From positions 1,116,001 to 1,180,000 of the forward strand of contig NZ_LT629702.1 in assembly GCF_900103345.1 (NCBI RefSeq): a DNA stretch of 64,000 nucleotides, in the 5' to 3' direction. The translations under genes and the position numbers were made by a program. Numbering within the stretch: position 1 is the first letter of the stretch; each line of letters starts with the position of its first letter. The notes beneath the pieces are model-generated. The model was not told where the DNA came from and did no database searches. It saw only the letters and a program-made list of their open reading frames with translations. Below are positions 17,880 to 26,629 of this stretch, in pieces. This DNA comes from Pseudomonas azotoformans. GTDB taxonomy: Bacteria; Pseudomonadota; Gammaproteobacteria; Pseudomonadales; Pseudomonadaceae.

Positions 17880-19190
17880 ATGTCCAAGCCTGCACCCGTT
17901 GCCCAGGTTTCCGTTGCCGTGTCCGCGGCAAACAGCGACACCGCCAGTCGCTACTTCCAATTGATGCTGCTGGTACTGGCCGCAGGGGCGATCTACCCGA
18001 TCCTCTACCTGCGCCAGGTCTACCAGACCACCATGCTTGAGGTGTTCCACATCAACCACAGCGAGCTGGGCTACCTGTACTCCATGCTCGGCACGATCTT
18101 TTTGCTCAGCTATTTGCCCAGTGGTTGGCTCGCGGACCGTTTGCCGCCGCGCTTCCTGATCTTCTTCTCACTGGTCGCCACCGGTGCGCTGGGCCTGTGG
18201 TACTCCAGCGTGCCGTCGATGACCGGCCTGATGATCATCTTCGGTTGCTGGGGCCTGACCACCGGCCTGACGTTCTGGGCCTCGGTGCTCAAGCGCGTGA
18301 AAATGATCGCCCACCACCGCGAGCAAGGCCGGTTCTTCGGCATCCTCGATGGCGGGCGAGGGCTGGTCGAAGCGCTGCTGGCGACCGTGGCCCTGGGCCT
18401 GTTCGCTTACGCCACCGAAACGCGCAGCCAGTCGGCGGCCGAAGGCTTCAAGCACGTGGTTTACCTGTATTCCTTCACCTGTATTGCCATCGGTTGCGTG
18501 CTGGTGCTGCTCAAAGACCCAAAATCCTTGGCCGAAACAGCGGCGGTAGAGAAGGGCAGGTTCAACCTGCTCGCCGACCTGGCAACCCTGGTGAAAATCC
18601 CCGAGCTGTGGCTGGTCACCGCCATCGTGTTCTGCGGCTATCACATGTTCTGGGCCACCTACAGTTTCTCCGACTACCTGCAAGGCAGCGGCATGACCGC
18701 CGTGATGGCCGGCACCATCACCACCATCAAGCTGTGGATGCGCCCCATCGGCGGCATCGGCGGCGGCTGGCTGGGGGACAGGTTTTCCAACATCTCGGTG
18801 CTGATCGTCGCGCTGGCCCTGGTAAGCCTGGCGATGGTCGGACTGATCGTGTTCCCAGCCTTCAACAGCCTGGGCCTGCTGATCGGCACGGTGATCTTCA
18901 TCGGGCTGATGACCTACGCGATTCGCGGCCTGTACTGGGCGATTCTCGACAGCTGCGACATCCCGCTGCGCATCACCGGCCTGGCGATTGGCATCGTCTC
19001 GGTGGTGGGTTACCTGCCCGATACCTTTATCCCGTTGATCAACGGCTACCTGACCGACACCTACCCAGGCAAGGCCGGCTACAACCTGTACTTCGGCTAC
19101 ATCGCGTTCATCGGCGTGCTCGGCACTCTCGCGGCCTTGACCCTGCGCGCCCGAATTAACCGTAAAAAATTCAACCAGACAGGTGCCTGA
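17880..19190 (+). CDS. MFS transporter, probable sugar/sugar-acid importer
   Basis: A 436-aa inner-membrane transporter with twelve TM segments. Visible marks are SGWLADRLPPRFLIF between TM2 and TM3 and GGRGLVEALL in the centre. It belongs to the large group of organic-anion and sugar-phosphate-type carriers of catabolic operons rather than to drug exporters. Its TGA lies one base before the ATG of the enolase-superfamily gene, which indicates co-translation. It is presumed to import the operon's substrate. Confidence 0.85.
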   Translation: MSKPAPVAQVSVAVSAANSDTASRYFQLMLLVLAAGAIYPILYLRQVYQTTMLEVFHINHSELGYLYSMLGTIFLLSYLPSGWLADRLPPRFLIFFSLVATGALGLWYSSVPSMTGLMIIFGCWGLTTGLTFWASVLKRVKMIAHHREQGRFFGILDGGRGLVEALLATVALGLFAYATETRSQSAAEGFKHVVYLYSFTCIAIGCVLVLLKDPKSLAETAAVEKGRFNLLADLATLVKIPELWLVTAIVFCGYHMFWATYSFSDYLQGSGMTAVMAGTITTIKLWMRPIGGIGGGWLGDRFSNISVLIVALALVSLAMVGLIVFPAFNSLGLLIGTVIFIGLMTYAIRGLYWAILDSCDIPLRITGLAIGIVSVVGYLPDTFIPLINGYLTDTYPGKAGYNLYFGYIAFIGVLGTLAALTLRARINRKKFNQTGA

Positions 19191-19191
19191 G

Positions 19192-20409
19192 ATGAAAATC
19201 GTCGCCCTTGAAACCCATATCGTTGCCGTCCCACCGCCGCACATCGGCGGCATGTACTGGCTGTTCGTCAAGCTCAAGACCGACTGCGGCATCGAAGGCG
19301 TCGGCGAGATCTACGCCGCCACCTTCGGCCCCAAGGCCATGCTGCCGATCATCGAGGACGTGTTCGAGCGCTACCTGCTCAACCATGACCCGCACCATAT
19401 CGAGCGGTTCTTCCGCCAGGCCTATTCGAGCGGCTTCACCCAGCGCCCGGACCTGACCATGATGGGCGTGGTCAGCGGCCTGGAAATGGCCTGCTGGGAC
19501 ATCATCGGCAAGGCCGCCAACAAGCCGGTCTACGAGCTGCTCGGCGGCAAGGTCAACGAGCGCCTGCGTTCCTACACCTACCTTTACCCGGTCAACAGCA
19601 AAGGCGAGTACGACTACGACGACCCGGACCTGGCTGCCGAATGCGCCATCGAGAACATGAACAAAGGCTTCACCGCCGTGAAGTTCGACCCGGCCGGCCC
19701 GTATACCGCGTACTCCGGCCACCAGATTTCGCTGGAAGTGCTGGAGCGCTGCGAGACCTTCTGCCGCAAGATCCGCGAAGCGGTGGGCGACAAGTGCGAC
19801 CTGCTCTTCGGCACCCACGGGCAGATGGTGCCGTCCTCGGCGATCCGCCTGGCCAAGCGCCTGGAGAAGTACGACCCGCTGTGGTTCGAAGAACCGGTGC
19901 CGCCCGGCCAGGAAGAGGCCATGGCCCAGGTCGCGGCCAAGACCAGCATCCCGATTGCCACCGGCGAGCGCCTGACCACCAAGTATGAGTTCTTCAAGCT
20001 GCTGCAAGCCGGCGGTGCGTCGATCCTGCAGATGAACGTGGCGCGCTGTGGCGGGCTGCTGGAGGCGAAGAAAATCGCGAGCATGGCCGAGGCTTACTAC
20101 GCGCAGATCGCCCCGCACCTGTACAACGGGCCGATTGGCGCGGCGGCAAGTTTCCAGCTGGCCACGTGCACGCCGAACTTCCTGATCCAGGAAAGCATCA
20201 TGACCTGGGGCGGCTTCCACGCCGAAGTACTGACCAAGCCGTTGCAATGGGAGGACGGCTACATCATTCCGTCCACCGAGCCGGGCCTGGGCGTCGAGCT
20301 GAACATGGACGTGGTACGCAAGCACACGCCGTACACCGGCGAACGCCTGCACCTGCAAATGGCACCGACCCCGGCTGACGTGAAAGACACCTCGCCCGCC
20401 AAGGGCTAA
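19192..20409 (+). CDS. Enolase-superfamily enzyme (mandelate racemase/muconate lactonizing group)
   Basis: A 405-aa cytoplasmic enzyme that abstracts a proton alpha to a carboxylate. An N-terminal capping domain is followed by a TIM barrel. Mg-ligand and catalytic positions are visible in LLFGTHGQM, LWFEEPVPP and PIATGERL, and an acidic/His pair closes the barrel (IAPHLYNGPI). It resembles sugar-acid dehydratases and cycloisomerases (galactonate dehydratase-like), but the exact reaction is unknown. The ATG at 19192 is right: AGGTG precedes it, and the earlier GTG lies inside the transporter gene. Confidence 0.85.
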   Translation: MKIVALETHIVAVPPPHIGGMYWLFVKLKTDCGIEGVGEIYAATFGPKAMLPIIEDVFERYLLNHDPHHIERFFRQAYSSGFTQRPDLTMMGVVSGLEMACWDIIGKAANKPVYELLGGKVNERLRSYTYLYPVNSKGEYDYDDPDLAAECAIENMNKGFTAVKFDPAGPYTAYSGHQISLEVLERCETFCRKIREAVGDKCDLLFGTHGQMVPSSAIRLAKRLEKYDPLWFEEPVPPGQEEAMAQVAAKTSIPIATGERLTTKYEFFKLLQAGGASILQMNVARCGGLLEAKKIASMAEAYYAQIAPHLYNGPIGAAASFQLATCTPNFLIQESIMTWGGFHAEVLTKPLQWEDGYIIPSTEPGLGVELNMDVVRKHTPYTGERLHLQMAPTPADVKDTSPAKG

Positions 20410-20435
20410 AAAAACGACTGATGCGGTAACCGTGA

Positions 20436-22049
20436 ATGACATATGACTACATTATCGCCGGCGCTGGCGCCGCAGGCTGCATCCTCGCCAACCGGCTGTC
20501 CGCCTCGGGCGAACACTCCGTGTTGCTGCTGGAAGCCGGCGGCAAGGACAGTTCCTGGTGGTTCAAGATCCCGGTTGGTTTCGCCAAGATGTATTACAAC
20601 CCGACCTTCAACTGGATGTACTACAGCCAGCCGCAAAAGCAGCTGGGCGGGCGCGAAATCTACGCGCCACGCGGCAAGGTGCAAGGCGGTTCGGGCTCGA
20701 TCAACGCGATGATCTACGTGCGCGGCCAGGCCCACGACTTCAATGACTGGGCGGCCAACGGCAACGACGGCTGGGGCTTTGCGGACGTGCTGCCGTACTT
20801 TCGCAAGCTGGAAAACCACCCGCTGGGCGACACCGAGTACCACGGCGGCAGCGGCCCGATCAGCATCACGCCGATGAAGGGCCAGACCCACCCGATCTGC
20901 GACGTGTTCCTCAAGGGCTGCGAACAGCTGGGCTATGCCCACAGCGACGACTTCAACGGTCCTGATTTTGAAGGTGCGGGCCTGTATGACGTCAACACCC
21001 GTAATGGCGAGCGGTGTTCCAGCAGCTTTGCCCACCTGCATCCGGCGCTGGGGCGACCGAACCTCACCGTTGAGCTGCATGCCTTGGTTGATCGGGTGCT
21101 GTTCGACGACCAGCAGCGCGCCACCGGTATTGCCGTGACCCAACACGGCGTTGCGCGCACCTTCACCGCGCGCAAGGAAGTGATCCTGTGTGCCGGTGCG
21201 GTAGACACGCCGAAGATCCTGCAATTGTCCGGCGTGGCCGACCAGCGAATGTTGGCCGAACACAACATCCCGCTGGTCAAGCACCTGCCGGCCGTGGGCG
21301 AGAACCTGCAGGACCATTTGTGCGCCAGCTACTACTACAAGGCCAATATCCCCACATTGAATGACGAACTCAGTTCGCTGTTCGGCCAATTGAAACTCGG
21401 CCTCAAGTACCTGTTCACGCGCAAGGGTGCGCTGGCAATGAGCGTCAACCAGGCCGGGGGCTTCTTTCGTGGAAACGAGGAACAGAAGGACCCGAATCTG
21501 CAGTTGTACTTCAACCCGCTGTCGTACCAGATCCCGAAAAACAACAAGGCCAGCCTCAAGCCCGAGCCGTATTCCGGCTTCCTGCTGTGCTTCAACCCGT
21601 GCCGTCCGACCAGCCGTGGCACCATCCGCATTGCCTCGAAGAACCCACGGGACGCGGCGCTGATCGACCCAAACTACTTGAGTACCCAGAAAGACATCGA
21701 CGAGGTGATCCAGGGCAGCCGGTTGATGCGCAAGATCATGCAGGCGCCGGCCCTCAAGGGCATCACCGTGGCTGAGGTGTTGCCCGGCGCGGCGGTGCAG
21801 ACCGACGAGCAGATGCTGCAATACTTCCGCGAAAACAGTGGCTCGATCTACCACCTGTGCGGCTCCTGCGCCATGGGCTCGGACCCGCAGGTATCAGTGG
21901 TGGACAAGCGCTTGAAGGTGCATGGGCTGGAAGGGTTGCGCATTGTCGATGCGTCGATCTTCCCCAACGTGACGTCGGGCAATACCCATGCGGCGGTGTT
22001 GATGGTGGCAGAGAAGGGCGCCGACCTGATCCTGGAGGATGCCTCCTGA
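20436..22049 (+). CDS. GMC-family FAD oxidoreductase, choline dehydrogenase-like
   Basis: A flavoprotein of 537 aa that oxidises an alcohol to an aldehyde. The ADP-binding motif GAGAAGCILANRL is at the N-terminus. The GMC signature region is PRGKVQGGSGSINAMIYVRG, and the C-terminal active site has YHLCGSCAMGSD with NTHAAV. It ends the operon and could supply the aldehyde used by the ALDH at 16379. It has no BetA-like partner genes, so choline is unlikely. A REP-doublet follows the stop. Confidence 0.87.
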   Translation: MTYDYIIAGAGAAGCILANRLSASGEHSVLLLEAGGKDSSWWFKIPVGFAKMYYNPTFNWMYYSQPQKQLGGREIYAPRGKVQGGSGSINAMIYVRGQAHDFNDWAANGNDGWGFADVLPYFRKLENHPLGDTEYHGGSGPISITPMKGQTHPICDVFLKGCEQLGYAHSDDFNGPDFEGAGLYDVNTRNGERCSSSFAHLHPALGRPNLTVELHALVDRVLFDDQQRATGIAVTQHGVARTFTARKEVILCAGAVDTPKILQLSGVADQRMLAEHNIPLVKHLPAVGENLQDHLCASYYYKANIPTLNDELSSLFGQLKLGLKYLFTRKGALAMSVNQAGGFFRGNEEQKDPNLQLYFNPLSYQIPKNNKASLKPEPYSGFLLCFNPCRPTSRGTIRIASKNPRDAALIDPNYLSTQKDIDEVIQGSRLMRKIMQAPALKGITVAEVLPGAAVQTDEQMLQYFRENSGSIYHLCGSCAMGSDPQVSVVDKRLKVHGLEGLRIVDASIFPNVTSGNTHAAVLMVAEKGADLILEDAS

Positions 22050-22052
22050 CCT

Positions 22053-22145
22053 GTAGTGAGCGAGCTTGCTCGCGCTGGGCTGCGAAGCAGCCCCAAAAAC
22101 AACAGGAGCGCTGCGCACTCCAGCGCGAGCAAGCTCGCTCACTAC
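22053..22145. repeat. REP-doublet, 93 bp
   Basis: The arms GTAGTGAGCGAGCTTGCTCG and its complement face each other across a central loop, between convergent genes (GMC and DSD1-family). It can form a long hairpin and may also act as the bidirectional terminator here. Confidence 0.88.
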
Positions 22146-22156
22146 AAGGGTATCGG

Positions 22157-23260
22157 TTACCAGCCGCGTAGGCGTTCCCACACCTGTCTGTCGCCATTGT
22201 CCAGCAATACGTGATAGCTGCCGAATTGGGTTCCTGTGGCGCAGGCGTGATTGGGCAAAATGCGCAGACGCGTGCCCAACGGGAACTGCGCCGCCACATC
22301 CACAGTGCCACCCTGCAATTGCACCACCCCATGCTCCTGATTGGCGCTGCTTAACAGTAGCCCCGCAATCGGCTCACCGCGTTCATCGCACACCTGGCCG
22401 TAACCAAAGTCCCGCTTCTGCGACTGCGTCCCGCGATCGCGGCTCATCGCCATCCAGCCGGCGTCGGTGATGATCCAGCCTTTTTCCGGCTGATGGCCGA
22501 TCACGGTGGTCAGCACGCTCAACGCCAGTTCATCGATACGGCACACGCCGATGTTGTGCATCACCAAGTCAAAGAAGGCGTAAACCCCGGCACGCAGTTC
22601 GGTCACGCCCTCCAGGTTGAGGGCGGATAATGCGGTGGGTGTCGAGCCGACGCTGACCTGGGCGCAGGGCATTCCAGCTGCACGAATCTGCTCAGCCGCC
22701 TCGACACACCGCGCACGCTCCAGCTCTGCGATGGCCTGTAATGCTTCAGGTGTATCCAGCCCGTAGCTTTCACCGGCATGGGTCAGTACGCCGGTGAGGC
22801 TGGCCCCAAGCAGGCGGGCTATGTCCAGCAGCAGCGGGTCCTGCGGCTTCACCCCGGAACGGTGGCCGTCGCAGTCGATCTCGATCATCACCGCAAAGGT
22901 TTCGCCCTGTTCCTGGCCGAAATCCATGATCGCCTGGGCACCGGCCAGGCTGTCGGTGATCAGTGTCAAGCCACATCCCCGGCGACGCAGCGCCAGGGCC
23001 TGAGGCAATTTGTGCGGGGCCATCGCTACGGCGTAGAGGATGTCGGCGATACCGAGGTCAAAGAAGTACTCGGCCTCTTTCAAGGTCGAAACCGTGATGC
23101 CACGGGCGCCTGCTGCGACTTGCGCGGCGACCACTTCAGCGCACTTATGGGTTTTGACATGGGGGCGCAGGTGCACGCCAAGGGCATTGGCACGCTGTTG
23201 CATGCGCTGGATATTGCGCTGCATTTTCAGCGTGTCGATCAATGCGGCGGGGGTATCCAT
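22157..23260 (-). CDS. DSD1-family PLP enzyme (D-threo-3-hydroxyaspartate/D-serine dehydratase or D-threonine aldolase)
   Basis: A fold-type III PLP enzyme of 367 aa with an alanine-racemase-like barrel. The PLP lysine is in HVKTHK and the metal-binding His/Cys pair in PNHACAT, as in D-serine dehydratase and D-threo-3-hydroxyaspartate dehydratase. I chose MDTPAALID at 23260 as the start; the longer frame would cross the divergent regulator's promoter. Nearby RidA and L-threo-hydroxyaspartate lyase genes favour hydroxyaspartate as substrate, with oxaloacetate and ammonia as products. D-threonine aldolase activity remains possible. Confidence 0.82.
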   Translation of the reverse strand: MDTPAALIDTLKMQRNIQRMQQRANALGVHLRPHVKTHKCAEVVAAQVAAGARGITVSTLKEAEYFFDLGIADILYAVAMAPHKLPQALALRRRGCGLTLITDSLAGAQAIMDFGQEQGETFAVMIEIDCDGHRSGVKPQDPLLLDIARLLGASLTGVLTHAGESYGLDTPEALQAIAELERARCVEAAEQIRAAGMPCAQVSVGSTPTALSALNLEGVTELRAGVYAFFDLVMHNIGVCRIDELALSVLTTVIGHQPEKGWIITDAGWMAMSRDRGTQSQKRDFGYGQVCDERGEPIAGLLLSSANQEHGVVQLQGGTVDVAAQFPLGTRLRILPNHACATGTQFGSYHVLLDNGDRQVWERLRGW

Positions 23261-23318
23261 GGTGCGGGCTCCACAATGAGGGGCAGGGGGTAAATTGACG
23301 CCCTGTCCAGGACTGGAT

Positions 23319-23957
23319 ATGTTGTCTTGCATGAAAAACACCTCTCCCAACGATACTCACTTGATCAGCCAGCTCGAACAGATCGCCGAGGGCTTGAGCA
23401 AGACCTTCAGCCCCTTCTGCGAAGTGGTGCTGCACGACTTGCGCGACCCCCGGCACTCGATCCTGGCCATCCACAACAACCTGTCCGGGCGTGCGCCGGG
23501 CGACCCGACCACCGAGTTGGGCCTGGCGCGCATTGCCGACCCCGACTACCCGCAAGTCATCGCCAACTACCAGAACCAGTTCAGCGACGGCCGCCAGGTC
23601 AAAAGCACCTCCATCGGCATCAAGGGCGCCGGCGGCGAGTACGTCGCAGCGTTGTGCATGAACGTCGATCTCTCATTGTTCCGGGGCTTGCAGAGCATGC
23701 TGGAGCAATTCGGCTCGGTCAGCGGCGACAAGCTCATCGAGTCCCTGGACCCTTCCGGCGCCGACGTGATCCGTGCGCGGATCGACCAGTTCGCCGCACG
23801 CCTGGCCACCACCCCGCGTGCGCTGAAGACGGCGGACCGGCGTGTGTTGATGCAGGAACTCAAGGACTCGGGTTGCCTGGACATTCGCCGGGCCATGGAA
23901 ACCGTGGCGTCCCATCTGGGCGTGTCGCGCGCAGCGGTCTATACCTACGCCAAGTAG
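23319..23957 (+). CDS. DauR-like regulator (YheO-like PAS + HTH)
   Basis: A DNA-binding regulator of 212 aa: an N-terminal YheO-like PAS domain (FCEVVLHDLRDPRHSILAI) and a C-terminal HTH (AMETVASHLGVSRAAVYTY). This is the architecture of DauR, the D-arginine catabolism regulator of P. aeruginosa. The ATG at 23319 has AGGA 6 nt before it; the ATG at 23331 is a second option. It is divergent from the DSD1-family gene, which it probably controls, perhaps along with the dehydratase/RidA operon. Its 3' end overlaps the convergent RidA gene by 13 bp. Confidence 0.85.
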   Translation: MLSCMKNTSPNDTHLISQLEQIAEGLSKTFSPFCEVVLHDLRDPRHSILAIHNNLSGRAPGDPTTELGLARIADPDYPQVIANYQNQFSDGRQVKSTSIGIKGAGGEYVAALCMNVDLSLFRGLQSMLEQFGSVSGDKLIESLDPSGADVIRARIDQFAARLATTPRALKTADRRVLMQELKDSGCLDIRRAMETVASHLGVSRAAVYTYAK

Positions 23958-24325
23958 CGCGCCACGGCTTCAATCTCCACCAGATATCCGTGATGCAATT
24001 CGGGCACCGGCACCACCGCGCGGGCAGGGCGGTGGTCGCCCAGCGCAGCGGCGTACACGCGGTCGAATGCAGGCCAGTGTTCGACGCCAGCGACGTACAC
24101 CGTCACTTTCACGAGATCGTCTGGTGTACCGCCGGCAGCTTTCAAAATCTCCAGCAGATTACCCAGTGCAATGTCGGCTTGATCGGCAAACGGCGCTGAC
24201 AGGTTATGCCGTCCATCCGGGCTCACCGGCAATTGCCCGGAGATGTACAGCGTGTCGCCGTGGCGGATGGCTTGTGAGTAATGGCCAGCGGGTTTGGCGG
24301 CGTTGGACGTCTGGATGATGGTCAT
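23945..24325 (-). CDS. RidA family imine/enamine deaminase
   Basis: A trimeric cytoplasmic YjgF/YER057c/UK114 protein of 126 aa. RidA hydrolyses the reactive 2-aminoacrylate-type intermediates released by PLP dehydratases. Recognisable parts are the TLYISGQLPVSPDG strand and the end of the fold, ARAVVPVPEL with GYLVEIEAVA. The Arg in ARAVVPVPEL is the family's substrate-binding Arg. The ATG overlaps the stop of the dehydratase gene (ATGA, 24322-24325), so the two are translationally coupled and work on the same reaction. Confidence 0.9.
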   Translation of the reverse strand: MTIIQTSNAAKPAGHYSQAIRHGDTLYISGQLPVSPDGRHNLSAPFADQADIALGNLLEILKAAGGTPDDLVKVTVYVAGVEHWPAFDRVYAAALGDHRPARAVVPVPELHHGYLVEIEAVARYLA

Positions 24326-25287
24326 GACGCCTCGCTCAACAGCGCGGTGTACTTCTGGATATCGACGTTGCCACCGGTAACGATAATGCCCACGCGCTGA
24401 CCTTTGAACCGGTCGCCCTGGTTGAGCAATGCCGCCAGTCCCAGGCAGCCGGTAGGCTCTACCACCAGCTTCATGCGCTGCATGAAGAACTTCATCGCCC
24501 CGACCAACTCGGCATCTGTCACGGTGAGGATGTCGTTCACCTTGTCGCGGATGATCGGGAAGGTGTAGTCGCCCAAGTGCTGGGTCTGGGCGCCATCGGC
24601 GATGGTGGCTGGCGTGTCGATATGCACGATGCTGCCGCTGCGGAACGAGCGCTGGCCGTCGTTGCCGGCTTCGGGCTCGATGCCATACAGCAGGCAGTCG
24701 GGCGCGAGGGCACGGGTGCTCAGTGCGGTGCCCGAGAGCATGCCGCCGCCGCCAAGGCCAACGAACAATGCATCCAGCGGGCCGGTGGCCTCCAGCAGTT
24801 CCTTGGCGGCGGTGCCTTGTCCGGCGAGGATGTGCGGGTGGTCGTAGGGTGGGATCAGGGTCAAGCCGTGTTCGGTGGCCAGGTTGCGACCGATCTGCTC
24901 GCGATCTTCGGTGAAACGGTCATACAGGACTACGCGGGCGCCGTATTCGCGGGTGGCGGCGACCTTGGCCGCCGGCGCATCGCTGGGCATCACGATGGTT
25001 GCCGGCATGCCCAATAACTGCGCCGCCAGGGCAATGCCCTGGGCGTGGTTGCCAGACGAGAATGCCACCACCCCGGCCTTGCGCTGCTGTGCATCGAACT
25101 GCGACAGGGCATTGAACGCCCCCCGGAACTTGAAGGAACCGGTGCGTTGCAGGTTCTCGCACTTGATGAACACCTGGGCGCCGGTCAGTGTGTCGAGGGT
25201 GCGCGAGGTGAGCACTGGGGTGTGATGAGCAACACCGTCAAGGCGTTGGGCGGCGGCGATGACGTCGTGGTAAGTCGGCAATGGCAT
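24322..25287 (-). CDS. threo-3-hydroxy-L-aspartate ammonia-lyase (serine/threonine dehydratase family)
   Basis: A fold-type II PLP enzyme of 321 aa that removes water and ammonia from a hydroxy-amino acid. The PLP lysine is in GSFKFRGAFNAL, the substrate loop in SSGNHAQG, and the phosphate loop in GGGGMLSG. The whole reading, including IPPYDH and IADGAQTQHLG, follows the L-threo-3-hydroxyaspartate ammonia-lyases known from Pseudomonas. A threonine or serine dehydratase would be the fallback call. The start MPLPTYHDV at 25287 is chosen over upstream in-frame Met codons, which would run through the inverted repeat at 25309. Confidence 0.85.
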   Translation of the reverse strand: MPLPTYHDVIAAAQRLDGVAHHTPVLTSRTLDTLTGAQVFIKCENLQRTGSFKFRGAFNALSQFDAQQRKAGVVAFSSGNHAQGIALAAQLLGMPATIVMPSDAPAAKVAATREYGARVVLYDRFTEDREQIGRNLATEHGLTLIPPYDHPHILAGQGTAAKELLEATGPLDALFVGLGGGGMLSGTALSTRALAPDCLLYGIEPEAGNDGQRSFRSGSIVHIDTPATIADGAQTQHLGDYTFPIIRDKVNDILTVTDAELVGAMKFFMQRMKLVVEPTGCLGLAALLNQGDRFKGQRVGIIVTGGNVDIQKYTALLSEAS

Positions 25288-25308
25288 GGGGCGAACCTCA
25301 CTGGCTGA

Positions 25309-25327
25309 TATGGATAAAATATCCATA
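25309..25327. promoter_or_regulatory. Inverted repeat upstream of the hydroxyaspartate lyase operon
   Basis: TATGGATA and TATCCATA flank AAA in a perfect 8-bp palindrome, 22 bp before the dehydratase ATG, in the gap to the divergent gene at 25401. The half TGGATAT recurs at 23314-23320, at the start of the DauR-like gene. This makes it a candidate operator for that regulator or for another dimeric factor. Confidence 0.5.
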
Positions 25328-25400
25328 ACAAGACAAATAGTAAAGGTTGCTGTGTGCATGTTAGCGTTTTGCACTTCTCTGACCGCTGGAGGATTCAACA

Positions 25401-26018
25401 TTGATCCGCCTTACCGACTATATCGCCGACTTTTCTCGATCTGCCTTGGCACCGTGGGCGGACCTCGCGCCCTGGGCGCTGGCCGCCCAGGCGCCTGCCG
25501 TTGTTCGCCAACTCCTGGCCGAACTGCCGGCAGACCAGTACGTCATCCAGGATGAGATGGCCATCCACCGTACCGCCACCGTCGAACCGGGTGCGCTGCT
25601 CAAGCCGCCCCTGATCATCGGCGCCCATTGCTTTATCGCCAGTGGTTCGCTGCTGCGCGGGGGGTGCTGGCTGGATGAACATTGCATCATCGGCCCGGGT
25701 GCCGAGTTGAAGACCTCCTTCATGTTCAGCGGCAGCAAGCTGGCGCACTTCAATTTCGTCGGTGATTCGGTGCTGGGGCACGGCATCAACCTGGAAGCGG
25801 GGAGCATCGTCGCCAATTACCGTAATGAGCGTGATGACAAGGAAGTGCGGGTGCGGGTCGACGGTACGTTGCAGCGTACCGGTTGCGACAAGTTTGGCGC
25901 GTTGCTCGGTGATCAGTGCCGTATCGGCGCCAATGCGGTGTTGGCGCCGGGAGCGGTGCTCAAGCCTGCCAGTGTGGTGGGGCGCGGGCAGGTGTTCGAT
26001 GCTGAAGCCTCCCTATAA
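25401..26018 (+). CDS. Hexapeptide-repeat (left-handed beta-helix) transferase-like protein
   Basis: A 205-aa protein with an N-terminal helical cap and then the LbetaH pattern of turns, for example ATVEPGALLKPPLIIG, NLEAGSIVANYRNE and GANAVLAPGAVLKPASVVG. It resembles LpxA/DapD-type acyltransferases and the C-terminal domains of nucleotidyl-diphosphorylases, with no partner domain. Start is TTG at 25401, with GGAGGA 7 nt upstream. The substrate is unknown and the neighbours do not help, because it stands between the amino acid cluster and a sigma-factor pair. Confidence 0.75.
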   Translation: MIRLTDYIADFSRSALAPWADLAPWALAAQAPAVVRQLLAELPADQYVIQDEMAIHRTATVEPGALLKPPLIIGAHCFIASGSLLRGGCWLDEHCIIGPGAELKTSFMFSGSKLAHFNFVGDSVLGHGINLEAGSIVANYRNERDDKEVRVRVDGTLQRTGCDKFGALLGDQCRIGANAVLAPGAVLKPASVVGRGQVFDAEASL

Positions 26019-26060
26019 ACACCGTGTTGAAAAGATCATGGTCAGTCGGCGCGATATTAA

Positions 26061-26083
26061 ATAGAATGAATCTCATTTGAGAC
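26061..26083 (+). promoter_or_regulatory. Possible Fur box before the FecI-type sigma gene
   Basis: The stretch AGAATGAATCTCATTTGAGA before the sigma gene resembles an imperfect Fur box (GATAATGATAATCATTATC) in spacing and in the AATGA/TCATT halves. Iron control of FecI-type genes is usual. The match is incomplete, so this is only a candidate. Confidence 0.35.
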
Positions 26084-26110
26084 TCACTCGCGCCGCGCAG
26101 GTCGCTTGCC

Positions 26111-26629
26111 ATGAATGATGCTGTTGTTCCGACCCACGCCCCCGAACTGACCTTGTCGAGCCTGTACCGCGACCATCGCAGCTGGCTGGAAAGCTGGCTG
26201 CGCCGGCGCCTGGGCAACGCCTGGGATGCTGCCGACCTGAGCCAGGATACGTTCCTGCGCGTACTCGCCAGCGCCCAGCCGATTGCGCAGATGCAGGAGC
26301 CGCGTGCTTATCTGGTGACCGTCGGCAAGCGCCTGCTGGTGAATTTCCATCAGCGGCGCAGCCTTGAGCAGGCCTATCTGAATGCCTTGGCAAGTCTTCC
26401 GGAAACCTGCGTGCCGTCGCCCGAACAGCGTTGGTTGGTGCTGGAGACCTTGCAAGCCCTGGATGAATTGCTGGATGGTTTGCCGGTGCCGGTGCGCCGT
26501 GCTTTCCTCTGGAGCCAATTGGAAGGCCTGGGCTATCGGGAGATCGCGGAGCGCCTGGACGTGTCCGAACGTACGGTCAAACGCTACATGGCCCAAGCCT
26601 ACGAACATTGCCTGCTGGTGGAACTTTGA
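26111..26629 (+). CDS. FecI-like ECF sigma factor
   Basis: An RNA polymerase sigma factor of 172 aa, group ECF/iron-starvation type. Region 2 is around DAADLSQDTFLRVL, where the DxxQDTFL pattern binds core polymerase. Region 4 contains the HTH GYREIAERLDVSERTVKRYM. It is coupled to the FecR-type gene by a TTGA overlap. The FecA-like receptor gene expected next to such a pair is not in the window, so the signal and target are unknown. Confidence 0.92.
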   Translation: MNDAVVPTHAPELTLSSLYRDHRSWLESWLRRRLGNAWDAADLSQDTFLRVLASAQPIAQMQEPRAYLVTVGKRLLVNFHQRRSLEQAYLNALASLPETCVPSPEQRWLVLETLQALDELLDGLPVPVRRAFLWSQLEGLGYREIAERLDVSERTVKRYMAQAYEHCLLVEL

